A stretch of 64,000 nt of DNA, taken from Rhodohalobacter halophilus (GTDB lineage Bacteria; Bacteroidota; Rhodothermia; Balneolales; Balneolaceae). The stretch covers positions 1 to 64,000 of the forward strand of contig NZ_MDWE01000036.1 of the NCBI RefSeq assembly GCF_001715195.1. Reading direction: 5' to 3'. The notes below the pieces were generated by a model that saw only the letters and a list, made by a program, of their open reading frames with translations, did no database searches and was not told the DNA's origin. A program made the translations under genes and the position numbers. This document shows positions 43,946-53,116 of this stretch, piece after piece (positions within the stretch are counted from its first letter, which is position 1; every line of letters starts with the position of its first letter).

Positions 43946-46900
43946 TCAGGATCCGTTCTTCCGGATCAGCTGAACCGACTTCTTGTCGAGTATCGATCTC
44001 AAGCCGTTTAAAAGCTCATTATTCGGTTCAATCACAAATTTTCTGATATTCATTTTCAGCGGTTTCTTTGCCTTCTCACTCCTCACCATCAACTTAATAG
44101 GTGTCTCACCTTTGTGAATACTGAACAGTGTTGCCATTTCGGTGAGATCATCTTCAGAAATTTCGGCTGTCTTCAGGTCAATATTGAGCTGAAGCTGAGC
44201 CTGAAACTTTTCACGGAGATTTTCAACCCGCTCCATCGATGAAGCCATAATTTTAGGCGGCTCATCTCTTTTAGAGAGATTTCCCTCCAACATTAACACG
44301 GTATCCGGGGCAATCAATCCCTGAGGCCGGTCGTACACCTCACTGAAAATCAGTACCTCAGCACTTCCTTCAAGATCTTCAATCTGTGCAAACGCCATCG
44401 GGCGGCCTTTCTTGTCGCTGATTCTTTTTACAGACGTAATAATTCCAATCACTCTTACTTTTTCGCGATCTCCCAATTTTGAGAGCTCTTCAACATTGAG
44501 TGAGTGGGATGCAAAAAGTTTCACATCCTCCTTAAACTTATCCAGCGGGTGGCCGCTCAGATAAAACCCGATCAGCTCCCGCTCCTTATTGAGTCGTTCA
44601 ATATTTGTCCATGGCGGGCACTCCCTCAAATTCGGCTCTCCGCCCATACCTCCGCTGCCGGATGACTCACCGAACAAACTCACCTGATTCAGCCGCTCCT
44701 CTTCTTGTTTACGAGAGGCGTAGCTTAACACATCTTCGATACTGGCCAGCAGCTGCGCCCTGTTTTGATGAAGAGAGTCGAAAGCCCCGGCCTGTGCCAG
44801 ACTCTCCATGGTTTTTTTATTGCAGACCCGAGTATCTATACGCGAAGAAAAATCAAAGACGGAACTGAACTTCCCTTTCTTTTCACGCTCTTTCACCAGC
44901 TCCTCAATTGCATTGGAACCAACCCCTTTTATGGCCAGCAGCCCGTACTGAACTCTGCCATCCCGCGCCACAAATTTTCCTTCTGCAGTATTCACGTTCG
45001 GCGGATCAACCGGAATTCCTATTCGCTGACACTCCTCTATAAAGAAGCTCACCTTTTTGATGTCGTTCATATTATGGCTCAACACCGCGGCCATATACTC
45101 AGCGGTGTAGTTTGCCTTGAAATACATGGTGTGATAGGCCACTACTGAGTAGGCCGCCGAGTGCGATTTATTGAACCCGTATCCGGCAAACATCGCCATC
45201 TTGTCGAAAACCTCTTTCGCGGTCTTCTTGTCATATCCTTTCTCAACGGCCTGTTTTACAAACTTCTCTTCCTCAGGCGGAAGCAGTTCCGGCTTCTTTT
45301 TACCCATGATCCGGCGGAGTACGTCCGCTTCACCGAGTGAATAGCCGCCCATTCGCTGCGCCACCATCATGATCTGCTCCTGGTAGATCATAATTCCATA
45401 GGTTGGCTCAAGGATATCGATCAGGTCCTCGTGGTCATATTCAACCTCTTCTTCACCATGCTTCCGCTTAATGTAGTCGGGAATAAACTGCATCGGGCCG
45501 GGACGGTACAACGCATTCATGGCAATCAGGTCATCAATCTTGGTTGGTTTTAGCTGCTTCAGGTATTTGCGCATTCCGTCCGACTCAAACTGAAAAATCC
45601 CGACGGTTGCACCTTTTTTGAACATTTCAAAAGTGTTCTCATCATTCAGAGGGATATCGTCCAGATGGTACTCTTTCCCGTGATTCTCTTTTACATACCC
45701 AATTGCCGTCTTCAGGATGGAAAGGGTCTTCAAACCAAGAAAGTCCATCTTCAGCATTCCGGCATCTTCAATCACCTTGCCGTCGAACTGCGTCACATAC
45801 AGATCAGCATCTTTCGCTGTCCCGATCGGGATGTAGTTGGTCAGCTTATCCGGTGCAATAATCACACCCGCGGCGTGAATTCCGGTATTCCGAACCGATC
45901 CTTCCAGCGTTTCAGCCATCTGAAGTGTCCGGCCTTCCAAAGAATCGGATTCCTTCAAATCCCGGAGTTCCTTCACCTCTTTGAAGGCGTCCTCCAAGGA
46001 AATCCCGATCGTTTCAGGAACAAGTTTTGCAAGCCGATCAGCATCAGATAGCGGAAGGTCGAGCACCCGGGCAACATCACGAACAGAGGATCGAGCAGCC
46101 ATCGTGCCAAATGTGATGATATGCGCAACCTGATCAATTCCATACTTATTCACTACATAGTCAATAACGCGCTGGCGGCCGTCATCATCAAAATCGATAT
46201 CGATATCGGGCATCGACACACGTTCCGGATTGAGGAAACGCTCAAAAAGCAGATCGTACTTGAGCGGGTCGATATTGGTAATCCCCGTGCAGTAAGCTAC
46301 CACAGAACCGGCGGCAGAACCACGTCCGGGCCCAACATAAACGCCCATCTCTTTCGCTTCGATGATAAAATCCTGCACAATCAGGAAGTACCCGGCAAAA
46401 CCCATCGTTTTGATGATGTTAAGCTCGTGATCAATCCGTTCCATCACCTCATCATCCAGCTCGCCGTAATGCTTTTTGGCACCTTCAACGGTAAGGTGGC
46501 GCAGATAATCATCTTCCGTTTCAAACCCTTCCGGGAGCTTAAAGTTGGGAAGAATCACATCCCGCTCGAGTTTGATCTCCTCAATTTTATCCACCACTTC
46601 CTGCGTGTTGGAGATCGCCTCCGGCACATCCGCAAAAAGAGCCTTCATCTCCTCCTGCGTCTTGAAATAGAACTCATCATTCGGGAATCCGAAACGTTTC
46701 TCCCGACCTTTCCCTATCGGTGTGGAGATCGACTCGTTATTGTCGATACAGAGAAGAGCGTCATGGGCTTTTGCGTCCTCCTTCTCCATGTAAAATGTAT
46801 TGTTCGAGGCGATCACCTTAATGCCGTACTTCTCGGCAAACTTCAGCAGCACACTGTTCACGCGCTCCTCTTCCTCGAGTCCGTGGCGCATCAGCTCGAT

Positions 46901-48163
46901 ATAGAGATCCTCGCCAAACAGGTTGTACCACCACTTGAGTGCTTCTTCCGCAACCTCTTCGCCGCGATTCAAAATCAGGTCGGGCACCTCACCCAGCAGG
47001 CCGCCGGTTGTGGCAATCAATCCCTCGCGATATTTCTCCACCAGCTCCCTGTCAATTCGCGGAAACTTGTAGTAGTAACCTTCGATGAAACCAAGCGAGC
47101 ACATTTCCGCCAGGTTTCGGTACCCCTGCATATTTTTGGCCAGAAATATCTGCTGGTACCGCTTGTCTTTATGATCACGGGTAAATTTCTTTTGATGGCG
47201 ATCTTCCACAAAATAGGCTTCCAGGCCAATAATCGGCTTAACTCCTGCCGCATACGCCGCTTTGGTGAAATGAAATGTGCCGTACATATTTCCCAGGTCG
47301 GTGAGTGCAACAGCCGGCATGCCGTCTTCCTTCGCTTTATTCACCAGATCCTTGACACCCGATGCGGCCTGAAGTACAGAAAACTTGGAGTGATTATGGA
47401 GATGAGTGAAAGGTGAATCAACTTTAGTTCCCGCTGCTTCTTTGGGCAGGTCGATGGTTGATCCTGTATCATCTTCTTCACCGGTAACCCCTCTGCTGCG
47501 GAGTTCCTCCACCTTAGGCATGTAGTGAGACTCATCGATTTTCTGCGCCGGATTTTCCGGGGTTTTGGCCGGGTCCTGTGGATGATTCGGCCTGATCACC
47601 TCGATTCGAACAAGCTCCAGGAATGCTCGGGCCGTTGCATCCACATCGGCAGCGGCGTTGTGTGCCTCTTCAAATCCTACTTCAAACAGTTTATCGTGCA
47701 GTTCGGCGAGTGTCGGCCACTTATAACGTCCGCGACCACCGGGAATGGCACAGTATTCAGTAGCCTCATCCTTTGTGTCGATCGGCACCCGTTTGGTAAG
47801 TGGATTTTCCCGCTCCATCCGGAGATACTCCGACCCCATGATGTTGAGATCGAACTCCAGGTTGTGCCCAATTACAAAGGTACACTTCTCCAGATCCCGG
47901 CTGAAGATATCCATCACCTCATTGAGCGGAATTCCTTCCTCGTGGGCTCGCTCAGTAGAGATGCCGTGAACTTTTTCGGAATTAAACGGAATGGTAAAAC
48001 CATCCGGTTTTACAATGTAGTCTCCCGATGAGATCAATTTTCCGGTTACATCGTGTACCTGCCAGGCAAGCTGAACACATCGCGGCCAGTTGTCAAAATC
48101 GGTCAGTGGGGCTGAGTAGTTCTGGGGGAGGCCGGTTGTTTCGGTATCAAAAATCAGATACAT
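43946..48163 (-). CDS. dnaE: DNA polymerase III alpha subunit with N-terminal DEDDh exonuclease
   Basis: 1405 residues, about 240 more than E. coli DnaE. Residues 1-190 are a DnaQ-like exonuclease with the full DEDDh set: D6 and E8 (FDTETTG), D105 (GHNLEFDL), H168 and D173 (HNAAADVD). A linker (about 195-250) leads to the PHP domain, starting FTHLHNHSKFSVL at 252. PHP metal ligands look partly lost: TDLGNM at 288 where active versions have TDHGN, and YQQIFLAKN where YHL is usual. The polymerase catalytic Asp pair is in MPDIDIDFDD, and KMDFLGLKTL carries the third. HhH (AIKGVGSNAIEELV) and OB-fold (VRVIGIITSVKRI) domains follow. It is the main replicative polymerase with its own proofreading module. 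Confidence 0.96.
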   Translation of the reverse strand: MYLIFDTETTGLPQNYSAPLTDFDNWPRCVQLAWQVHDVTGKLISSGDYIVKPDGFTIPFNSEKVHGISTERAHEEGIPLNEVMDIFSRDLEKCTFVIGHNLEFDLNIMGSEYLRMERENPLTKRVPIDTKDEATEYCAIPGGRGRYKWPTLAELHDKLFEVGFEEAHNAAADVDATARAFLELVRIEVIRPNHPQDPAKTPENPAQKIDESHYMPKVEELRSRGVTGEEDDTGSTIDLPKEAAGTKVDSPFTHLHNHSKFSVLQAASGVKDLVNKAKEDGMPAVALTDLGNMYGTFHFTKAAYAAGVKPIIGLEAYFVEDRHQKKFTRDHKDKRYQQIFLAKNMQGYRNLAEMCSLGFIEGYYYKFPRIDRELVEKYREGLIATTGGLLGEVPDLILNRGEEVAEEALKWWYNLFGEDLYIELMRHGLEEEERVNSVLLKFAEKYGIKVIASNNTFYMEKEDAKAHDALLCIDNNESISTPIGKGREKRFGFPNDEFYFKTQEEMKALFADVPEAISNTQEVVDKIEEIKLERDVILPNFKLPEGFETEDDYLRHLTVEGAKKHYGELDDEVMERIDHELNIIKTMGFAGYFLIVQDFIIEAKEMGVYVGPGRGSAAGSVVAYCTGITNIDPLKYDLLFERFLNPERVSMPDIDIDFDDDGRQRVIDYVVNKYGIDQVAHIITFGTMAARSSVRDVARVLDLPLSDADRLAKLVPETIGISLEDAFKEVKELRDLKESDSLEGRTLQMAETLEGSVRNTGIHAAGVIIAPDKLTNYIPIGTAKDADLYVTQFDGKVIEDAGMLKMDFLGLKTLSILKTAIGYVKENHGKEYHLDDIPLNDENTFEMFKKGATVGIFQFESDGMRKYLKQLKPTKIDDLIAMNALYRPGPMQFIPDYIKRKHGEEEVEYDHEDLIDILEPTYGIMIYQEQIMMVAQRMGGYSLGEADVLRRIMGKKKPELLPPEEEKFVKQAVEKGYDKKTAKEVFDKMAMFAGYGFNKSHSAAYSVVAYHTMYFKANYTAEYMAAVLSHNMNDIKKVSFFIEECQRIGIPVDPPNVNTAEGKFVARDGRVQYGLLAIKGVGSNAIEELVKEREKKGKFSSVFDFSSRIDTRVCNKKTMESLAQAGAFDSLHQNRAQLLASIEDVLSYASRKQEEERLNQVSLFGESSGSGGMGGEPNLRECPPWTNIERLNKERELIGFYLSGHPLDKFKEDVKLFASHSLNVEELSKLGDREKVRVIGIITSVKRISDKKGRPMAFAQIEDLEGSAEVLIFSEVYDRPQGLIAPDTVLMLEGNLSKRDEPPKIMASSMERVENLREKFQAQLQLNIDLKTAEISEDDLTEMATLFSIHKGETPIKLMVRSEKAKKPLKMNIRKFVIEPNNELLNGLRSILDKKSVQLIRKNGS

Positions 48164-48265
48164 AAATGGAAATCTCTGTCAGTCGGGTTATTGCAAAATT
48201 CTTATTGCAGAATATACTAACCGAACTGCGAAGTGTGAATTAGAAACCCAAATTTATCTTCACTT

Positions 48266-49075
48266 TTAAAGCCGATTTATAAAGTCGCTCCAATTCCGTT
48301 TAATTGTGCGGTATGATGTTAAAAAAACCCCGTTATGTCCACCTCTCAGCTCTACAAACTGCTTTGGATGATTGGCTGCTTCATAGAGTTTACTTCCATG
48401 GCTGAAGGGTACAATCTCATCTTCGCGGCTGTGAAGAATCATTACTGGAATTCCATCAATCTCTCGTATGTAATCAATCGCAGAAAACTTATATCGAACC
48501 ATCATTGCCGGAACAATCGGGTAGTAATGTTTCGCCATACTCGGCACATCCATGAATGCTGAGTCCAAAACCAATCCTCCTACGGGAAACTTTTTCGCAG
48601 CAAAAGCAGCCACCGCACCGCCCATGGATCGGCCATAAAGAATGATATCCTCAGGTTTAGTCTGCTTTTCATCGATCAGATACTCAACAACTGCAGAGAT
48701 ATCCCGGTAAAATCCTTTTTCACTTGGACTCCCTTCACTTTTCCCGTATCCCCGGTAGTCGTATAGCAGTACGGAAACTCCCAGATCCATAAACATCTCT
48801 GCAATTTCAATTCTCCCGCTGATATTTCCCGCATTTCCATGGGACAGAACCACCACCCTCTCCGACTCATTACTCAAAAAATACCAGCCGTGAATCTTAA
48901 CTCCGTCAGAAGTTCCAACCCAAACATCCTCGTATTGAATCCCCAATGAGCCAGGGGTTCGAATCAAATTACGATCGGGTAAAAAGAGTATCTGCCCCTG
49001 AAACAGGTAGAGTACAGCCAGCAGTAAAACGTAGACAATAACACCCCCTAAAATAATTTTCCCGACCAGATTCAT
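48266..49075 (-). CDS. Membrane-anchored alpha/beta hydrolase
   Basis: 269 residues from ATG 49075, one base after the thpR stop; the frame is open further into thpR but that is overlap. The N-terminal helix (VGKIILGGVIVYVLLLAVLYLF) anchors it. The nucleophile Ser is in YGRSMGGAVA, Asp in ILHSREDEIVPF and His in ELRGGHNGVF, giving a complete catalytic triad. The family is the ABHD13/BEM46-like or YfhR-like serine hydrolase type, usually with unknown esterase or lipase substrates. It forms a tight operon with acylphosphatase and ThpR genes. Confidence 0.9.
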   Translation of the reverse strand: MNLVGKIILGGVIVYVLLLAVLYLFQGQILFLPDRNLIRTPGSLGIQYEDVWVGTSDGVKIHGWYFLSNESERVVVLSHGNAGNISGRIEIAEMFMDLGVSVLLYDYRGYGKSEGSPSEKGFYRDISAVVEYLIDEKQTKPEDIILYGRSMGGAVAAFAAKKFPVGGLVLDSAFMDVPSMAKHYYPIVPAMMVRYKFSAIDYIREIDGIPVMILHSREDEIVPFSHGSKLYEAANHPKQFVELRGGHNGVFLTSYRTIKRNWSDFINRL

Positions 49076-49076
49076 C

Positions 49077-49619
49077 CTATCCTCCGCTTTTAGCGTCATA
49101 TTGTTGAACATTGTGATGGGTGGCACCCTGATGATCTCTCTCACTCCTCACCAAATAAAATTGATCTACTTCGAATGATTCCCCAACCGGAAGGCTACTC
49201 AAACGGCCCAATACCTTCTGCTTCGTAATGCCCTGCTGTTTTATTCGAGCAAGGGTGATGTGCGGATTGAAAGCGTGCTCAGACTTCCTTCCGATAACAC
49301 CGGTTACCGTATCATCAACTGAGTTTTGTAAACAAATCAACGATTCAGACTTTTCAACTCCCATCCATATCACTTTTGGAAACTTATTTTGCGGGAAAAA
49401 TCTGACCTCACTGAGAGCAAGATAAAATGGAGAAAACTCTACATGGCTGAGATCGTCTCTTAATTTTATGAGCTCTTCATTATCCATTTTCCCTATAAAT
49501 CGAAGGGTCAGATGTATCTGGTTCGATTTCACTTTTTTCCACCCCTGGGCATCAGGCAAAATAGCCCCAAGTTTTTGCTGAAGCCGTTTCGGGAGAGATA
49601 CGCAAACAAAGTAGTTCAT
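49077..49619 (-). CDS. thpR: RNA 2',3'-cyclic phosphodiesterase
   Basis: 180 residues from ATG 49619 (MNYFVCVSLP), with a GTG three codons upstream as an alternative. Two HxT motifs of the 2H phosphoesterase family are clear: HLTLRFIGK near residue 41 and HITLARIK near 125. ThpR enzymes open 2',3'-cyclic phosphates or act as tRNA-half ligase-like enzymes in vitro; the physiological RNA substrate is unknown. It lies 9 bases after acylphosphatase and one base before the hydrolase gene, so all three are probably one transcript. Confidence 0.92.
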   Translation of the reverse strand: MNYFVCVSLPKRLQQKLGAILPDAQGWKKVKSNQIHLTLRFIGKMDNEELIKLRDDLSHVEFSPFYLALSEVRFFPQNKFPKVIWMGVEKSESLICLQNSVDDTVTGVIGRKSEHAFNPHITLARIKQQGITKQKVLGRLSSLPVGESFEVDQFYLVRSERDHQGATHHNVQQYDAKSGG

Positions 49620-49628
49620 TGAATTCAC

Positions 49629-49913
49629 TCACCTGATAACCTGAAACGTATCCTTCACATCCTGAGGGTTCTCCTCTTTGTGAACTAATTTCAACGTGTC
49701 TACCTTGGCGGTAAGCGGGCCATCTCGAAGAAGGCCTGCCATTTCCAACACCTTCTTCTCCTCCCCCTGAAGGAGCGTCTCCACATCACCTTCAGGAAGG
49801 TTCCGAACCCAGCCTGTGACTCCCATTTGCCGGGCGTTTGTTTTCGTAAAGTGCCTGAACCCCACTCCCTGCACTCTGCCGCTAATGAGAAATTTCATTT
49901 CTATGAATTTCAT
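49629..49913 (-). CDS. acyP: Acylphosphatase
   Basis: 94 residues. The signature GRVQGVGFRHF holds the catalytic Arg, and GWVRNLPEGDVETLLQG holds the catalytic Asn. An internal ATG at 49898 would give an 89-residue protein of equally typical size, so the start is uncertain by five codons. The enzyme hydrolyses carboxyl-phosphate bonds such as acetyl phosphate or 1,3-bisphosphoglycerate. It heads the short operon acyP-thpR-hydrolase, possibly running on towards dnaE across 102 bases. Confidence 0.94.
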   Translation of the reverse strand: MKFIEMKFLISGRVQGVGFRHFTKTNARQMGVTGWVRNLPEGDVETLLQGEEKKVLEMAGLLRDGPLTAKVDTLKLVHKEENPQDVKDTFQVIR

Positions 49914-50081
49914 ATCTTCTGATGTTTAAATTATCCGAAAATTTTGCGAAAACGACATCTCAACCTGTTCCGTTTTCAATGTTCAGCTCTAAGGTTAATT
50001 GGTTTTCATCACCATTTCCTTGATCTTATAACAAATTTCATCCATCAGGATATCCTTTGACCTCTGTAAGATTCTAATTCC

Positions 50082-51014
50082 ATGACGCTAACACAACTAT
50101 CATACATTATTGCGGTTGACAAGTACAGACATTTTGCAACAGCTGCAGAAAAAAGTTATGTCACCCAGCCTACACTCAGCATGCAGATCCACAAGCTGGA
50201 AGATGAGCTCGGCGTCACGATATTTGACCGGTCAAAATCTCCCGTTGTACCAACAGAAATCGGTGAAAAGATTATCTCTCAGGCAAAAACCATTCTGAAG
50301 GAGTCGAAACAGCTTTCAGATATTGCAAATTTCAAGGAGAATGAGCTACGCGGAACGTTTAAAGTTGGAATTATCCCCACAGTGGCTCCCTACCTGGTCC
50401 CACTGTTTATTCGTTCATTTATCAAAAAATACCCCAATATAGACCTTGTATTTGAAGAGCTTCTAACCGGAGAAGTATTGGAGAAACTTGGCAATGATCA
50501 GATTGATGCTGGCATTATTGCTACTCCTGCAGAGCAGAGCTACATATACACCGAAGATCTCTATGTTGAGCCGTTTGTCGGGTACCTGTCTCAAAGTCAC
50601 CCGCTCACCAAAAAGAAACAGCTGGTTATAGACGATCTTGATCAATCCAACATCTGGCTGCTGAGTGAGGGGCACTGCTTCCGGGATCAAACTGTTCAGC
50701 TCTGTAAAGAAATCCAGGATCATAAAGATCCCGATATTGAATTTAAGAGCGGGAACCTGGAGACCTTAAAGCGGTTGGTTGAGCAAAACTTTGGAATGAC
50801 ACTGCTCCCGTGGACAGCGGTGAATCAATTGGAAAATCAGTGTTCAAATGCCGTCATCAAAGAGTTCAAGAGCCCGGTTCCTTCCCGAAAAGTGCGGCTG
50901 ATCTATGGCAGAAAACACCTCAAGAAAACAATTATTGAGGCCTTTAAAGAGTCGATCTGCAGCTCAATTCCATCCGAATTGAAACAGAGCGAAGAGAGGG
51001 TATTGGTAGAATAG
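50082..51014 (+). CDS. oxyR: LysR-family peroxide sensor OxyR
   Basis: 310 residues. The N-terminal winged HTH (LSYIIAVDKYRHFATAAEKSYVTQPTLSMQIHKLE) is of LysR type. The effector domain has GHCFRDQTVQLC with Cys199 and Cys208, the same numbering and nine-residue spacing as the peroxide-sensing pair of E. coli OxyR, and SGNLETLKRLVEQNFGMTLLPW follows. It should oxidise to a disulfide with H2O2 and activate catalase, peroxiredoxin or thioredoxin genes. None of these is adjacent, so any target in this window (trxB, trxA) is only a guess. The gene stands opposite to acyP and converges on the antiporter with three bases between stops. Confidence 0.93.
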   Translation: MTLTQLSYIIAVDKYRHFATAAEKSYVTQPTLSMQIHKLEDELGVTIFDRSKSPVVPTEIGEKIISQAKTILKESKQLSDIANFKENELRGTFKVGIIPTVAPYLVPLFIRSFIKKYPNIDLVFEELLTGEVLEKLGNDQIDAGIIATPAEQSYIYTEDLYVEPFVGYLSQSHPLTKKKQLVIDDLDQSNIWLLSEGHCFRDQTVQLCKEIQDHKDPDIEFKSGNLETLKRLVEQNFGMTLLPWTAVNQLENQCSNAVIKEFKSPVPSRKVRLIYGRKHLKKTIIEAFKESICSSIPSELKQSEERVLVE

Positions 51015-51017
51015 TAT

Positions 51018-52484
51018 TTACTCTTTTGGTTTGATTTGTTTTAAGATCTTCTTTGCATTATCCAGCTCTGTTTTACTCGCCAACAGCAGGAGTTTATCCT
51101 CAGGCTGAATAACGGTGGTTCCTTTCGGCACGATGAACTTCCCTTCCCGGTTGATGAGTACGATCAGCACATTATCGGGTAAGTGGAGGTCTACAATTTT
51201 CTGCCCGACGATTTTAAAATCCTCTTCGACCACAATCTCCTTCAGCGCACTTTTGGTATCTACATCGGGTTCGAACTGAATTGGGTAGCGCGTCTGTTTA
51301 AAAAACAGAGAGTTGACGTGAAGCCATTTTGCCACAACCGGAATTGTCGTTCCCTGAATAAGCACGGATGTGATTACAACAAAGAAAACAATACTAAACA
51401 CAACATCAGCATTGTTGAGGCCGGCAACAAGCGGAAATGTAGCCAGAATAATAGGCACTGCGCCTCTCAGGCCGATCCAGGAAACCATCAATTTTGCCCT
51501 GCGATTGTACTTAGTAAACAGAAGCGATATAAAAACACTGAGTGGGCGGGCAACTAAAATCAATGCCAGTGCAATAAGTATACTCACTCCGGCAACCGGA
51601 ATTAACTGACTTGGGAATACCAGAAGTCCCAGCATCAAAAACATGACGATCTGCATCAGCCATCCGATGCCATCAAAGAAGTTGGTTAAACTTCGTTGAT
51701 GTACAAACCCGGAACTCGACATGACAACCCCTACGATGTAAACCGCCAAAAATCCGCTGCCGTTAACCATATCCGTAATTGCATACACAAATGAGATCAA
51801 GCCGATCATCAGTACCGGGTAGAGCCCTTCATAAACCAGATCGATTTTATTGACAATCCATGTAAAAATCTTTCCAAATAGAAACCCGGACAACAACCCA
51901 AAACTCATCTGAGTGATAAAAAGAAGGAAAAAATCGAACCAATCTGACTGCTCAGAACCCATAACAGATATCAAACCGATGGTTAGAAAAATAGCCATCG
52001 GATCGTTGGTTCCCGACTCCAGCTCTATCAGCTCTTTCAGCCGATATTTAAACGCCATTCCGTTTGATTTAAGTACTGAAAAGACAGCTGCTGCATCTGT
52101 AGATGAGATTATGGCTCCAAGTAAAACTCCTTCGATCCAGGAGAAGTTGAGCAGCCAAACGGAAAACAAACCCACAACCACTGCGCTAATTAACACACCA
52201 AATGTTGCCATGGATAAAGCCGGGTATAAAACCGGACGAATCTTTTTCCAGTTTGTATCCAGCCCCCCGGAAAAAAGGATATAGGCGAGTGCTACAATAC
52301 CCAGCGACTGTGCCAGTTGGTAATCATCAAAGAAGATCCAGTTTAGCCCGTCGGAACCAATGGCCATCCCAATTCCAAGAAAAAGGAGAAGCGACGGTAT
52401 TCCATAGCGAATGGAGAGTTTGCTGGCGAGCACACTCACAACCAGAAGAACTGCACCAACCAATAGATAGATATCTGTGACCAT
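51018..52484 (-). CDS. K+/H+ antiporter, CPA1 family (NhaP2/CvrA-like)
   Basis: 488 residues from ATG 52484; a TTG one codon upstream is possible. About 12 transmembrane helices contain the CPA1 ion-binding motif SSTDAAAVFSVL (TDAAA) and ESGTNDPMAIFLTIGL (ND). GLRGAVPIILATFPL is the conserved later helix. A cytoplasmic C-terminal RCK_C/TrkA-C domain (FKIVGQKIVDLHLPDNVLIVLINREGKF to ILKQI) may sense a nucleotide. This matches potassium/proton antiporters involved in ion and pH homeostasis. It converges on oxyR. Confidence 0.93.
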   Translation of the reverse strand: MVTDIYLLVGAVLLVVSVLASKLSIRYGIPSLLLFLGIGMAIGSDGLNWIFFDDYQLAQSLGIVALAYILFSGGLDTNWKKIRPVLYPALSMATFGVLISAVVVGLFSVWLLNFSWIEGVLLGAIISSTDAAAVFSVLKSNGMAFKYRLKELIELESGTNDPMAIFLTIGLISVMGSEQSDWFDFFLLFITQMSFGLLSGFLFGKIFTWIVNKIDLVYEGLYPVLMIGLISFVYAITDMVNGSGFLAVYIVGVVMSSSGFVHQRSLTNFFDGIGWLMQIVMFLMLGLLVFPSQLIPVAGVSILIALALILVARPLSVFISLLFTKYNRRAKLMVSWIGLRGAVPIILATFPLVAGLNNADVVFSIVFFVVITSVLIQGTTIPVVAKWLHVNSLFFKQTRYPIQFEPDVDTKSALKEIVVEEDFKIVGQKIVDLHLPDNVLIVLINREGKFIVPKGTTVIQPEDKLLLLASKTELDNAKKILKQIKPKE

Positions 52485-52678
52485 CAATCAATTTGAGTAT
52501 TAAAAATTTGATTCACCTTAAGATAAAAAAAAAGACCTCTTTTTCTGTTAAGCCCTGAAATATTCTCTACATTTACGACTTGATGAACAGTCCCGACTGA
52601 ATTTGATTCATTTCAAAGAAAGAGCTCTTTGTTACCATTCTCGGGATAATCGATCTCTCATTGATAAAAAAGAAGTTG

Positions 52679-53116
52679 ATGGAAAATTTTTCAACACAGT
52701 GGTTTTTGGCTTATTACGTAGGGTTAGGCGGACTCTTGATCAGCTATGGAGTATTTCTTCTGCTTAAAACCGAACAGATGAAAAGCTATTTGCTCTCTAT
52801 CGCCGAAGACGAAACACCTCCGGCATCCTGGAGATCTGTTTTAAAATATCTGCTATTGTTTACACTTCCGGGTTTCATCCTCTCCTTTTTCCCATTTTCA
52901 TGGATTGAGCTTCTGTTTTCCCTCTGGGCTCTTGTCATCATTTACGTTGGCGGACAGCTCATCCTTGTATGGCCGCAAACCGCGAAGGCAATCGTCGATA
53001 ACAGAGAAACTCTGCAGCGTAAGATCCGATTTGTTGCGGCAAACATGTTGTCTCTCGGGATCGTAATCTTTCTGCTTGCTTACATACTTCTTGAGCGATC
53101 CGGTTCGGTGGCATGA
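52679..53116 (+). CDS. Small integral membrane protein, unknown
   Basis: 145 residues from ATG 52679; an upstream TTG at 52661 would add MIKKKL. Four hydrophobic helices (about 7-25, 50-68, 75-95, 115-137) are visible, with the basic/polar loop LLKTEQMKSYLLSIAEDETPP between the first two. No family was recognised. Its stop overlaps the exonuclease start by four bases (ATGA, 53113-53116), so the two genes are translationally coupled, and it may anchor or assist that enzyme. Confidence 0.75.
   Translation: MENFSTQWFLAYYVGLGGLLISYGVFLLLKTEQMKSYLLSIAEDETPPASWRSVLKYLLLFTLPGFILSFFPFSWIELLFSLWALVIIYVGGQLILVWPQTAKAIVDNRETLQRKIRFVAANMLSLGIVIFLLAYILLERSGSVA

Noticed and set aside
46121-47416. A 431-codon open frame on the plus strand opposite dnaE
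   Set aside because: It lies wholly antisense to the well-supported exonuclease-DnaE fusion, its protein is rich in His/Arg/Phe without a domain, and it is an effect of codon use on the other strand.
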